This document shows positions 23,614 to 34,302 of a stretch of DNA of 64,000 nucleotides, piece after piece. A model generated the notes under the pieces. The model was given only the letters and a program-made list of their open reading frames with translations, made no database searches and had not been told where the DNA came from. This DNA is from Trichobilharzia regenti (taxonomy: Eukaryota; Platyhelminthes; Trematoda; Strigeidida; Schistosomatidae), in assembly GCA_944472135.2 (NCBI GenBank), contig OX235263.1, positions 83,236,721 through 83,300,720 of the forward strand. Direction: 5' to 3'. Position numbers and translations under genes: made by a program. Within the stretch, counting starts at the first letter, position 1. The number at the start of each line of letters is the position of its first letter.

Positions 23614-25079
23614 ACATATATGATTAAATCAAGCGAATATGTGGATGACGGTTGCAGAAATGGATGATGTGTTACAGCTTCCTAGAAATACGGAACCCTG
23701 CAGACTTAATTTTGGTGTTAGGTGAATTGAATTCACGAAGTTTATATATTGACGTACTGCCTTTTTAAAAACCTTTGTTAATTTCCTTAGCAAACCAGGA
23801 AAGGGAGATTTTGGTTGTGTAAGTTCAATAAATGGTGAAGCCCCTTGTTTCCACTATGAAGTCCTTATCCCAAACGCACTATAGAAGTATATTCACTTTC
23901 TTCACAACTTCTCACATATAAGACTGAAATGGCGAAATTCTACTCGGCCTTACGGTACTTAATATAAACGATCTTGTCAGGTACATCCTGTGTGCTTGTG
24001 CCCAAGAGAGAAGCGAGGAATTCGTAACCTCTTAATTCACACGAAGCTGAAGTGCAACTTGATGCATGGTAGTATTTTTACTGCAATAAAGTCTCACATA
24101 CTTGCCAGAGATCTTGTGCATATTCCAATTGGGATAGTAATCTTCCTTCATGTGCGAGCCTGCGTTATGTTTGCCAGATCGGAACTGCAGAGAAGTTAGA
24201 CCTTCTTGGAAAATAAAGGCTGTCTGAGAAAAAAGTTCACCATGATGCCACAGAGTGTGTTCTTATCGTCAATGAATTGTGTCTTGTAATGCAGGACAGG
24301 CTGTAATGAATATATAAGAACAGAAACTCACCCTGAAATTACGCAATGGATAATTACAAACGCATTACTTTTGTACCAGCGAAGATAATAGGTCAATCAG
24401 ATTAGCACAATATCCTCAAAAAGCACAAATATGTGATTAACCCTTCGATTCGATGCATCACACAAATGTCAGTATCAAGTGCAATAAATGTAATGCGGTT
24501 CAAGGACGCTGTGCCGCCAAAATTATAAACATCGGAAAGAATTCAATGCAAAATTTTAATTAAACGGCATGTGACATTTATACCGTATCACTAAACCAGG
24601 ATAGCAATCGATCACAATGCCACAATTAGAGAGGTGTATTCAATAAAGTCACTCATACTACAGTATTAACTTTACTCATTACCTGGTATTTGTCATTTTT
24701 CACAGTTTTGACAGAAGTGCGACATATCGATGGCAGTTATTGATATCGCCACAGCGATTTTTGGAAATCATTTGAGAAACATCACGGAAATCACCAAATA
24801 AGGTCATAACTTGGGTGAAGACAAGCAATAAATCATCTGAACTCGGAAATTGGCGGTAACATTCTCAGCGGAAAGCTGGAGACTAACCTAAGATACTACA
24901 ACAAAAATAGGTCAGCTTCAACTACATGGAACTCTTGAGTAAAGGCAAGCACCGTTCTGAGACAATAAGAAGCAAGTGGCGAGAAATCATTACATTCATT
25001 CTAGCTTACTGAGAAGATATTGGATATTGGATATGCGGTGTAACTGAACTGCTGCGGTACTTCTTTTCGTTTCTTTTAG
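23614..25079. other. No recognised gene or repeat
   Basis: About 1.47 kb of AT-rich sequence upstream of the VMA21-like gene. I see short open frames on both strands (one reverse-strand frame of ~75 codons across 24050-24270) but no recognisable motif. It presumably contains the promoter or 5' exon of VMA21; no core promoter element could be assigned. Confidence 0.5.
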
Positions 25080-25083
25080 AAAG

Positions 25084-25353
25084 ATGATAGAATTGGTGGA
25101 TCCAAGGGCTTCTCGAATGCTTGTTCTATTTAGTATTCTCATCATTGTCTTGCCACTATCCTCACTTTTTATTTCAAAGTTTGTATTATCGGGTAAGTTC
25201 TAACTCTCCTAACATTGATAAGACTTTTTTCATATGGACGGTTCAGCTTCTTACATTGGAGCTGCAGTGGTTTCTATTGTAGTCGTCCATATTGTGCTGC
25301 TTGGCTTCATAGTCGTTGCATTTTCGGAAACAAAGCCTAAAAAGATACAGTAG
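25084..25353 (+). CDS. VMA21-like V-ATPase assembly factor, two exons
   Basis: VMA21 is a small ER membrane protein that chaperones assembly of the V-ATPase Vo sector. Exon 1 (25084-25192) follows an acceptor-like ttcttttag and encodes 36 codons plus one base. A 54-bp intron (25193-25246, gtaag...tcag, with a ctaac-like branch sequence) gives way to exon 2 (25247-25353), ending in TAG. The 71-residue product starts MIELVDPRASRMLVLFS, has two hydrophobic segments (residues ~12-35 and ~39-62) and the family feature HIVLLGFIVVAF. It ends KPKKIQ, whose KKxx terminus is a di-lysine ER-retrieval signal as in yeast Vma21p. Yeast Vma21p is 77 residues, so this is probably complete. The acceptor four bases before the ATG could take a 5' non-coding exon or a trans-spliced leader. 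It is the only clear host gene in the window. Confidence 0.85.
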
Positions 25354-26459
25354 CAGGAAAAAAGGAATGATTGGATGTTTTATCGATGCATGCTCAATCC
25401 AGTGTATCCACTCCATATTTTTCACTCGCAAACCGCATCAAACTGTAATTTTTTGCATTTGGTATGTCTCATATAAGCTAGTATACAGGCTCGTCCTGTG
25501 TCTAGTCACTTGGTAATTATATTTTTTACTATACAGACTGTTTTTCTTAAGTCTTACATTTAGACATCCGTGCTTACGGGAACAAAATCGCCGAATGTTC
25601 GATAAATCCCATGATTATTGTGAATACTGTGTAGGCTTTACAGTGTTGGAGTTTCGCGCGTCTGAACGACTCAGGAGAACATCGTTACTTTACGAACAAT
25701 TCATAGTTGGCTCTTAAATAATTTTTGTTATTCTTGCGACTGTTGTCTCAGTGGGTGATAGTTGCATCAGACTATGGAGCATTATTGTTAAGAACTGTAA
25801 CTAGTGTCCTCTAACGCCATATCCCTCCTATCTGCTTTCATCAATATGATGTCCAAAGCTGTTTTAATTTCTCTGACAAGCATCTGAAGACGAACTGTAT
25901 CAGCCACCAAATGACCTTGGGCAAACAATCAGGTCACCAGTCATGTAAAATATTCTGGCGGAACGTTCCGTTGATCCTAATTCATAAATCTCAAGACAAA
26001 CCCCAAATTATAAGGAGGTCTGTTAACTCTCGCTAGCCCACTTGGTGGTTTGAACCATGCCTCATAAGATAAATTGTCGTCTTTTCCAATATCCAATATC
26101 GTTTTTACGAGCTAGTATAAACCAATTTGATTTCTTTGTGCTCGCTTCTTGATTGTGAGGTATAGGTTCTTGATCTTCGGTAAACTTCTGCGTAGCTTGT
26201 CCCGCCACTCGACTGTCGTAGCTTTGGTTGACTCCAAAGGGAGTAGTGCTGGGATTAATTATATGTGGTTTGTAGTATGAGGTATGTTAAGACTGTTACT
26301 ACTGTGATTGGAGTTGATCCTTTCGCCAGTTAGTCCTTCGGTATTGTCGACAAGAGAAAAGAGATAGTAATAATAATAATAGATATAATTAGTGAAGCTA
26401 TTCAGACTAAGAGACAGAAACGAAAATAGGAAACGTAACAACAGTCAGCTCATTAAGTT
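25354..26459. other. No recognised gene
   Basis: 3' flank of the VMA21-like gene. The sequence is AT-rich with no convincing ORF. The short stretch 26100-26260 vaguely resembles RTE-type sequence, but I could not assign it. A short run of taa/ata triplets occurs near 26366-26390. Confidence 0.4.
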
Positions 26460-26608
26460 TGAAGAATAATATATATATATCGGTAATAGTAATAATAATA
26501 ATAATAGTAATTATAATATTAATAAGTTGTCAGGAGAGTAAGACGGGAGAGAATGTAAAGAAGTAAAATGACGAGTTTAATTATCTACCCTGATTGGTAA
26601 ATGCGATT
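26460..26608 (-). repeat. 3' UTR and TTA-type microsatellite tail of the CR1-like LINE
   Basis: On the minus strand the ORF is followed by about 90 bp of UTR and then imperfect (TTA)n/(TA)n at 26468-26520. Short simple repeats at the 3' end are usual for CR1-group LINEs, so I take this as the element's 3' terminus, though similar triplets continue to 26366. Confidence 0.6.
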
Positions 26609-29278
26609 TTAAGGAGATAGGCCATTTGGATGCAGTCCTTGTATCGCTGCATGGTTGTCCAGCCTTCGCTTAAAGGCGTCCAAAGACGGTGCCATAGCTA
26701 CATCTGCCGGTAAGGAATTCCAGGGACGACAAACCCGCAGTGAAAAGAAGTGGGAGCGCACCCGGGTCCTTGCCCTCTGGTGAGCTATCCTTCTGGGATT
26801 TCCACGTGGAAGCCTATACCTACTCAATGGCAGAACACCTTTGTTTGGGTGATTCTGGTCATTTGTTATTTTGTAGGCAGTAATCAAATCCCCCCTAAGC
26901 CGACGGTAACTAAGTGTGAACAGGCCTAATTTCTTCAGCCTTTCATCATATGGTTTGTTTCGGAGACCAACCACTCCTTTTGTTGCCCGTCGTTGGACTC
27001 TTTCCAAGAGGTTGGCATCTCTTCTCAGCATTGGGGGTGCAATAATATTATGCACCTCAAGGTGTGGCCTGACGTATGTTTTGTACAACATTAGAAAGAG
27101 CTCAGGAGTGAGTGCACCTAACTGTCTATGCGTAAAGTGTATGACCGCATATGCCCTCGCTACATCCCCTGTGTAATTTACGCTTGTGTCCATTTTTTCC
27201 GTTAGAACTAGACCTAAGTCGCGTTCCGACGTTGTGCAGGACAAGCTTTCATTGCACAGGGTGTAACTTGCATTCTGCAGTCTACAGGTGCGCAACTTCA
27301 CTACTTTGCACTTTTTCAAGTTGAAAGTCATGCCACTGGCCACCGCCCAGTCTTCCAGAAGGTTTAGGTCTTCCTGTAGCCTATCTGAGTCCTCCGGACA
27401 CTTTATCGCCCTCCATATTTTTACGTCGTCAGCGTACAGGAGAGTCGGGCAGCTCAGACGGCGTGGTAGATCATTGATGAAAATCAAAAACATCAGTGGT
27501 CCTAGGATAGAACCCTGCGACACTCCTGATGACGATCTGTGCCAAGATGATCGGACTCGGTTAACCTTAGTGCAAAATTGCCTGTCGGCTAGGTAGTCCT
27601 TCAACCATGACAGAAGTGGCTCACCTATGCCTGCCTGGCTTATTTTATGTAGGAGAAGGTCATGGTGAACAGTGTCAAATGCCTTCTCAAAGTCTAGGAA
27701 GACCACATGGACTGGTACGTTCAAGTCCCAGCATGATGTCCAGTCGTCCCAAGCTGACAGTAGGTTAGTGACGCAGGATCTGCCTTTTCTGAAACCATGT
27801 TGGGCTTCATGTAGTATATTAGTCCTATCGAAATATTCCCTGATGTGGTCGTCAATAATACTTTCCAGTACTTTTGATACCACTGGGAGTAGAGCTACTG
27901 GTCTATAGCTAGCAGCGTTTTGCCTGTCCCCACCCTTGAAGATTGGAGAAAGGATGGCTCTTTTCCACTCCCTTGGCAGGGTCCCCGAATCCATTGAGTG
28001 TTGGAACAAGTCGCACAGGGGTCTACAGAGAGCCTCGGCGCACTGTTTCAGAACAGATGGCCTGATGTCATCACAACCTGGGGACTTCCCAGGTATGAGT
28101 CGCTGTAGCTTCCTTAGTACTATTGCGGGGTTTATTTGGGGAGTAGTCGCTAGGTCTTCCTCCTCTGAAATAGTGGTGCCACCATTTTGGTCCGTAACTG
28201 TAATATCCACATTGCTGTTTAGCTGTTTAGCGAAGGCTGAACTGAATGTTTCAGCCATCTCCAGACTAGTGAGATATTGACCGTTTGGGCCTACTAAGGC
28301 GCATGCCCCTTGGTTTGTCGGTTTTCTTTCCGACATGAATCGGTACAAGTTTTTAGGGTTTGATAGGAGTTTTTTAGCAAGGTTAGCCTGGAATGACCTT
28401 CTGTCCCTCCTGACTCTTGCATTACACCGGTTCCTGAGTTCGAGGTATGCATCATGGTCGGTCTGACTCTTAGATACACGCCACGTAAACCAAGCCTTCC
28501 GCTTTGCTTGCAGAATACGTTGCGTGCCTCTCTTCAACCATGACGTCTTTCTCTTAGGCTGTGTTGTGACTAAAGGGACGGTATCCGAGATTGCTGTATG
28601 GATAATCTTTTTTACCACTTCCCAGTGTTCATCCACAGATAGGTCGTCCCATGCTAAGGGCCAGTCTGCGTCGGACAAGAGCCTCCGCATTTCAGCATAG
28701 TCAGCCTTGCTGTAGCACAGACATGGTCGCGTAACATCCCATTGCAAACGCTCACGGAGGACAAGATCGAAACCTATGACTGCATGGTCACTGCTTCCCA
28801 GAGGAGTCATGATCTGGACCTTTTCGACGAGTAGCTGGTCACTAGTTAGAATATAATCTAGTTTTGATGACTTTCCACTAGGGCCCCACCTAGTGTCGTC
28901 TCCAACATTCTCAGTCAGTCCCGTGTTTCGAATAGTTTGCAGTAGGTTTCGGCCAAATTTTCCCTTAGCACACCCGGAGCCGAGGTTCAGTGATGGAGCA
29001 TTGAAATCTCCAGCTATGGTGATTTGGTCGTAGCCCAAATCTCGTATTCCTGTGATAGTGCTGAGCAGTAGCTGATTGTGCTCTGCCCCACAGGTGGGAG
29101 ATCGGTAGATGCCACCCAGTAAGTGCTTGGTGTGGCCTACGGTGAAATGACACCATATGGAGTCTGGGAGTTCGATAAGTGGTGGGTCCGTTGCGCGCAC
29201 ACATTTAAGTTGCCTATCAAAGTATATAGCAACTCCCCCTCCTTCCTTATTATCCCTGTCTCTTCTGACCAGTACCAT
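26609..29278 (-). CDS. CR1-type LINE ORF2: AP endonuclease plus reverse transcriptase
   Basis: 889 codons from an internal Met. The endonuclease domain shows AGDFNAPS near residue 90 and SSDHAVIGFD near 165. The RT begins around residue 390 with HGFRKGRSCVTNLL and FLDFEKAFDTVHH, and has the active site LLYADDVKIW near 640. The C-terminal part (LYKTYVRPHLE...RRATK) is typical of CR1/L2-type LINEs. The frame continues upstream of the Met through ILTETWLN to about 29385. There a one-base deletion (aaagtagg where aaaggtagg would keep frame) disconnects the start of the endonuclease (LTVSCLYSNVRGLRGK) at 29390-29530. Apart from that lesion and a 5' truncation, no stop interrupts the enzyme. It resembles schistosome SR1/Perere-type elements; the exact family is not claimed. 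Confidence 0.88.
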   Translation of the reverse strand: MVLVRRDRDNKEGGGVAIYFDRQLKCVRATDPPLIELPDSIWCHFTVGHTKHLLGGIYRSPTCGAEHNQLLLSTITGIRDLGYDQITIAGDFNAPSLNLGSGCAKGKFGRNLLQTIRNTGLTENVGDDTRWGPSGKSSKLDYILTSDQLLVEKVQIMTPLGSSDHAVIGFDLVLRERLQWDVTRPCLCYSKADYAEMRRLLSDADWPLAWDDLSVDEHWEVVKKIIHTAISDTVPLVTTQPKRKTSWLKRGTQRILQAKRKAWFTWRVSKSQTDHDAYLELRNRCNARVRRDRRSFQANLAKKLLSNPKNLYRFMSERKPTNQGACALVGPNGQYLTSLEMAETFSSAFAKQLNSNVDITVTDQNGGTTISEEEDLATTPQINPAIVLRKLQRLIPGKSPGCDDIRPSVLKQCAEALCRPLCDLFQHSMDSGTLPREWKRAILSPIFKGGDRQNAASYRPVALLPVVSKVLESIIDDHIREYFDRTNILHEAQHGFRKGRSCVTNLLSAWDDWTSCWDLNVPVHVVFLDFEKAFDTVHHDLLLHKISQAGIGEPLLSWLKDYLADRQFCTKVNRVRSSWHRSSSGVSQGSILGPLMFLIFINDLPRRLSCPTLLYADDVKIWRAIKCPEDSDRLQEDLNLLEDWAVASGMTFNLKKCKVVKLRTCRLQNASYTLCNESLSCTTSERDLGLVLTEKMDTSVNYTGDVARAYAVIHFTHRQLGALTPELFLMLYKTYVRPHLEVHNIIAPPMLRRDANLLERVQRRATKGVVGLRNKPYDERLKKLGLFTLSYRRLRGDLITAYKITNDQNHPNKGVLPLSRYRLPRGNPRRIAHQRARTRVRSHFFSLRVCRPWNSLPADVAMAPSLDAFKRRLDNHAAIQGLHPNGLSP

Positions 29279-29540
29279 ATCACCTATACTGATTTCATTG
29301 TCGGCGATAGTGGGGTTTAGCCACGTTTCAGTAAGAATGATTATTTTCAGTTGAAGGTGTGCTTGGAGATTTCGGAGTTCACCTACTTTCCTCTCAGCCC
29401 CCTCACATTGCTATATAGGCAACTGACAGTGAGTCTAACAACCTCAGAGTGTTGTGGGGTAGTTGACGTGAAGAGATCATTTAGTCCCAACCGTGGTCCT
29501 TTATTAAATACTGTAGCTTTCGTGCTTTAAAAATGATTTT
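29279..29540 (-). pseudogene. Frameshifted 5' end of the CR1-like ORF
   Basis: In the frame of the main ORF 29279-29385 is open and encodes the ILTETWLN segment. After the one-base deletion the other frame encodes ...EVVRLTVSCLYSNVRGLRGK back to about 29530, where a stop occurs. No start codon or ORF1 is visible, so the element is 5'-truncated here. Confidence 0.65.
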
Positions 29541-30439
29541 AAGTTATCGTTTATTTGCTCGTCAGGAGATCTCTCCCTCCCTCTCTTAGGGAATTATGTG
29601 AAACGAAGACGGCAGTTTTGTTGAGCGCAGGCAGTTGAAGGACACGTTAGAAGTTATTTTTCTTAAGATTATCTAGCAACCGTGAGGTTATGCATACCGA
29701 CTAGCATTAATATTATGGTTTCCTCGTTTAACTCCTGGCAGAGTAATCCTGAGGTGTATCAATGGCAAGAAGGAATTATTCAGCGATGTGACAGGAGGTA
29801 ATTGAGTCTTCTCACTTATAGTTTTATTTGATCTCCATGCGCTCGTAGAAAACGATAACCTACTAACGAAGTTTTTGGCTGTTCTAGTCACTTAAGGAAA
29901 TACAGACTTTTCAGCTGGAGTCCTTAAGACACTAAGAACCAATAGCTTCATACATGTTGACAGCTCAAAGCTGTTTTCAATGGGGGAGATGCATCCACTT
30001 TTCATGAACGTTTAGGTCGATTCAGTCTTAATTATTCTCCGTCTACCTGTTCTTTCTTCCGTGTATTTCCGTTTATTATGGTTTCTTTGTGTATGTATGC
30101 TTGATAAACTGTGTTTTTGTGGCTAGGTAGTTAGGTAGTGATCAGTGTCACCATTAGATTTGGGATTCTGTAGCTTTGGCAAGCGCACCTCTTCATGTCA
30201 GACACTGTATGCAGATCCACTCGGTCTTGTAAACGAGTGGGATGATATATCAAGTGACTTAGGGGGAGCTGACCATTCTTTCTGCTAATATATTTATAAT
30301 TAATATTGACCTGCTTTATACTGATATTATTGCATGGCATTTTCCTTCTATGAAACTATACATTAAAGAAAAACCTAACTAGCCTGAAAGCTGTCGCAAA
30401 TTGCTACTATACTAATCATTATCACCATATTTGCATTTT
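29541..30439. other. No recognised feature
   Basis: About 0.9 kb of AT-rich sequence with only short open frames. No tRNA-like box, LTR end or retroelement motif was recognised. Confidence 0.4.
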
Positions 30440-31757
30440 CCAACAGTAACTGCTATTTAGTTTCACCAACCCTGTTTCCTCTTAACTTTCATCAGCCTCT
30501 CGCTTTTGTTGAAAATATTGGGATATCTGTACGGTTTCGAGTTTGATAGTTAGTTACTTGCATAAAACTGCCCCCGCCCCCCTCAGTACGATGTTAAACG
30601 CAGCTATTCTAACACTGGGTGTCGTGTTCAGGCTAGCCACTCATAATGTTCGCACACTTTTTCATGAAGCGTGGCAAACTGAAATACTGCCTTTTTGTTC
30701 TACTTTGAAATGGGATGACACGCAAGTCTGGTCAGAACCCTGGAATTCTTGTCGTTGTTGTATGCTGCATCTCAGGGACCAGTGAACTACCTTGAATATC
30801 CTTTCTATTTGCAAGGTCGAATGCTGCGTTTTGTGAGTTTATCTAGGCGTCCTGTGCCAGGGACTTCCGACTTAACGGGTGTTAGTATCTCGCAGAGCTC
30901 TGAAGCCAAATTTGTTATTCTTGGCTAAATTTCCACTAACAGTCATTTGTGTTGTCAGGCTAGGCTATGTTACATTAAAAAGTGACCGGCCAGAAGAGCG
31001 ATTTTTCTCTTAAACTGACTGTGCACCTACGGATTACTTTCAGGGTGGAATTAAAGATGGGTCTTACCATTAGCTGAGTGAACTAGACCACACACGTTTG
31101 GTGGATATCGTAGTGCTAACTGGAGACTTGAATACACATTTTGGTCATTGGAGTTTTAGTGAGAGTCATTTAGGTAGTTACTGGGGACTAGATTGTTACA
31201 GGCCAGATAAGGACGATCATCCTTATCAGCTTCGCGCAAGTCATGACCTATTTGTAGCCAGCACTAACCTCCCCTGCGGTCATCACGTAAGTGTTACCTG
31301 GCATCTGCCTTTCAAGCCTAGACTCATAGATCATATTACTACCAGCCACCGATGACATTTGCGCCTACACGACTGCAGCATTAGTCTAGGTTCCAATTGG
31401 GCTTTAGTATGTGCCACGTTTTTCGTGCGATTTTGCAGTGAATGTCAACACTACAGTCACATGAACAATAAACTGTTCTCGGACCGTCATCACTAGATAA
31501 ATAATATTGTATCACAAGATCACCCGATCTCACTATTTCTCACCAACTTCGCCATTTATTTCACCCTGGAAACAGCTCTGAAGGATGTTTGTCGTGCTGG
31601 GCTAGATCTGTTGCCTAGAAAAAAACTACATTGAGGATGCAGACGACATCGTCTCACTGTGCAATAAAATAAAGGTTATCTAGGTCGTGCCTAATTATTT
31701 GGTGACTACTGTTTGTAAGTATAGTATGTGCTTTGCTCTTCTCAGGTGCAATGTTCT
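30440..31757 (+). pseudogene. Heavily decayed RTE-like LINE (same family as 40215-44027)
   Basis: Collinear with the better-preserved element at 40680-43100. 30600-30660 (FRLATHNVRTL) matches FKLATYNVRTL. 31110-31350 (VLTGDLNTHFG...SYWGL...LFVASTNL) matches the endonuclease GDLNAQVG region. 31580-31757 (ALKDVCRAGLDLLP...ADDIVSLC...VCKYSMCFA) matches the RT end. A large internal deletion removes most of the RT, and many stops and frameshifts break the rest. It is dead. Even the 5' UTR part (30440-30560) aligns loosely. Confidence 0.7.
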
Positions 31758-31851
31758 GTATTTGCACCTTTCCAATGTTCCACGATACAATACAAGGAAC
31801 AAATTTCCGGGCGCATGCGACTCCGTTGCTATCTTTGGATGCGTCTACCGA

Positions 31852-32052
31852 ATTATTTATTTTTTATTTTTATTTTGATTACAGCTTGATTCCACACTGT
31901 ATTTTTGGTACAAGTATGGAATTTTCAGCATGGATATCGGTAGCCCAAATTTCGCAGGCCAACCATAGATATCAGGTGTGCGTCGGCGTGGGCTCGAACC
32001 CCGGACCATGTGCATGGTCGGCGAGAGTCCTAACCACTGTGCCACCGACGCA
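31852..32052 (-). mobile_element. tRNA-Gly-derived SINE
   Basis: The minus strand begins with a 73-nt tRNA-like block (32051 down to 31979). Its 7-bp acceptor stem is perfect (GCGTCGG with CCGACGC), and it has an A box (TGGCACAGTGG) and a B box GGTTCGAGCCC with the T loop in the canonical place. The opening resembles eukaryotic tRNA-Gly. The anticodon arm does not form a standard 5+7 structure and the T stem has a G-A mismatch, so it is not a functional tRNA. About 100 bp of body and an A-rich tail (reverse complement of 31852-31880) follow. No TSD could be assigned. Confidence 0.7.
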
Positions 32053-32074
32053 CAAGGTGAAAAAACATAAATGA

Positions 32075-32814
32075 GACAAACTGAGCCGCAATATAAAATA
32101 CCATGCAAATATGCGGCAACCTCTGATCTTACAGTGAAACAATGAAAGAGGTTACAGTCATTATTTATATGAGTGGTTGATAGACCTCTAAACCATCTTA
32201 ATTCCTTAAGTCTAGGAAACGAGGGTTCCTTGACGTTTGTTTTGTATGAATTTGTGACCTAGTAGCACTTACTCGAAATAGCATTCTTAGTTTAAATAAA
32301 AATTAACTTGGAATTTGGATGAAGTTACTCAAAAATAGGAAGGATTAAGACTATTCTAACAGTATGGGAAATAAATCAGCTCTATGGTAACCAATGAACT
32401 CATAAAAACAGTAGTTACTAAAGAATTAGAAGTTGTTAAAAAGCACAATAGGGTGACAGGAGTGAAGATTTCTCTTAAGAGAAGCGGAAAAAGATAATCG
32501 TTTCTTTATGGACACATAACTAAGGTTTCATTCTTCTAGTGGTCGCATCTTCAGTAACTCGAAGCAGCCGTTCAGTGGTCTACAAATTCATCATTTAAGG
32601 TATTCTACTCGACCAGCTGCTAAACCGTTAAATGTGGCTGGAGGTTAAGAGTGTAGATTCCTTAACGCATGTACAACTAACCTGGTATACAACTGTCTCT
32701 CCACCTCCATTTGTTATCTGTTTTAGATCAACGTTTATAAATGATCACAAACTGCCACTGAAATATCCTGTTTCCCTGATTTAAAAGTTGAATTCGTGAT
32801 TATCTCAAAATTTT
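32075..32814. other. No recognised feature
   Basis: About 0.74 kb of AT-rich sequence between the SINE and the PLE. There is no retroelement motif or credible ORF. Confidence 0.4.
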
Positions 32815-33818
32815 TGGTGCACTTTTGGTAGACCGTAAAGACGTGGAGTATTGGTACCCGTAGGTTTCATGGACTCATACGTGGTTGATGATAATACTCC
32901 TATTTGGTTCAGTTTTTTGAGGGAGTCAGTCATTTGTTTCTCAGCTCTTACATTGAGGTCTTTGGAAACACCAAGCGATTGGAATTTAGTTTGATCACTC
33001 AAAATACCTTCCATTTTCTCAACATAATCGCTTTTGTCCAGTAAAACTATACCATCACCTTTATCCGGCTTGCTAATGATTAAACTTTCGTTGCTTCTAA
33101 GTTCTCTTAGAGCTTCTCTGTGTTGTTTAGATAAAAGACTATTTACTGAATGTTTATTATTCTTGTATTGCTGGCAGCTGTCCACTAGCGTCGTTTTGAA
33201 CCTAGTTAGTTCATCGTCCGACGATGGCGTAAGATCTGACGTTTGAGAATACAAATTTTCAAACTGTATATCAGTGTCTAATTGATCAACTTTAGGAGCA
33301 TAATCACTAAATTTGGCACCTAGGGATAACACCTCTAATTGAAACTTATTAAGCACGATACTGGAAAAATTGTGAACATACCGGCCCGGATCTGACGGAA
33401 ATTTCCTTTCAAGCTTTTGGCTTTCGAGAGATTTGACAAGACTAATCCTTTTATTATTACTTCTGTTTACTGTTACGTTATTAACATATTCAATGAACAT
33501 CAATTGTAATTCCTGAGGTAAATCATCAACTGAAAATTGTCTTTGTGATATATTCCTTTCTAGATCATTTATAAGAGTTTTAACAGAATCAATCTGATTA
33601 AGAGCATGTCTTTTTAAGTTCTTAGAATTAGGATAAATCCTCATTCGTCGTAACGACCTCCAATATAGTTTGGGATAACGTTCGGTTTCTACACATTCTT
33701 TGAAAAATTCCAACGATGTTTTCGCTTCAGCGAGCCTTGCACTAAATTTCAGTTACTCATTGAGTGCCTTAAATGCAATAGGATCCCCGAGAGATTTCAA
33801 TATATTAAATATTCCCAT
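32815..33818 (-). pseudogene. PLE ORF, N-terminal part, 3'-truncated with one nonsense codon
   Basis: Reading on the minus strand from the ATG at 33818, the first 21 codons (MGIFNILKSL...ALNE) end at a TAA (33755-33753). The frame then continues as LKFSARLAEAKTSLEFFKE... to about 32815. It contains IISKPDKGDGIVLL and the start of the RT (PRLYGLPKVH), both characteristic of Penelope-like elements. Homology ends at VHQK, so the RT core and endonuclease are missing from this copy. It lies downstream of a terminal repeat carrying a hammerhead and head-to-tail with the C-terminal half at 34303-35443, the permuted tandem layout known for PLEs. Confidence 0.8.
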
Positions 33819-34302
33819 AGTAAAATTTAGAACAACACATTTAAGCGAACAATATTGTTTTCAATTAGATCTCATCAGGCTTAACTCTAATATATATATA
33901 ATATATAATAAATAAGTTTACAAATAAAAATTAAATATAAACCAATCATGGTGTTTTGTCTATAGGATAATACGATGGTGGATATAAATTGTGCAGTTAG
34001 TCATAATAGTGGTAATGATAATATTAATAATAGTAATAATAATGGTCTTATCAATAATAAGGATGAAAAAATGAGGCAATCTGTGATAACACGAATAATG
34101 AAAAACAGTATGATTAAACAAACAATTGTTCAGGTGGAAGTAGTCGATAAAGGCTAGTAAAAACAAATGAGCCGATTACGTAATGTTAGATTGTAGGGGA
34201 AGGAGATGAAACACGTTTATAATGAATATAAGATAATATTAAGGGATGATAAGAAAGGGGTTGGAAATATAAATAAAGGGTGGTGTAGAAGTCTTTCGTT
34301 GG
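33819..34302 (-). mobile_element. PLE junction region / pseudo-LTR
   Basis: Sequence between the end of one PLE copy (34303) and the start of the next (33818), both minus. It contains the hammerhead (33841-33884), a TA-rich stretch and an ATA/AAT-rich stretch. The part 33830-34140 recurs in reverse complement as an isolated fragment at 52955-53284. Such shared ends are called pseudo-LTRs in PLEs. Confidence 0.75.
33841..33884 (-). ncRNA. Hammerhead ribozyme in PLE terminal repeat, complete core
   Basis: Minus strand: stem I TTAAGC pairs perfectly with GCTTAA. The core CTGATGA is consensus. Stem II is a short GAT/ATT closed by a G-T wobble with a CTA loop. GAA follows, then stem III AACA/TGTT with an ATAT loop and a UUC cleavage triplet. 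The motif sits 23 nt upstream of the PLE start codon. Hammerheads in PLE pseudo-LTRs are established; activity of this weak-stem-II version is inference. Confidence 0.85.

Noticed and set aside
23791..23818. 28-nt micro-exon between ttccttag and gtaagt
   Set aside because: Splice sites look good, but the length is not a multiple of three, the encoded peptide is too short to recognise, and there is no partner exon. Chance match is likely.
24050..24270. Reverse-strand open frame of about 75 codons
   Set aside because: No ATG near the start, no recognised motif, and similar lengths occur by chance in this sequence.
27936..28280. Plus-strand ORFs within 26.9-29.2 kb
   Set aside because: They are antisense shadows of the CR1-like RT frame, which carries all recognisable motifs.
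31979..32051. Functional tRNA gene on the minus strand
   Set aside because: The acceptor stem is perfect and length is 73 nt, but the anticodon arm does not form a 5-bp stem with a 7-nt loop and the T stem has a mismatch; an A-rich tail follows. Better explained as a SINE head.
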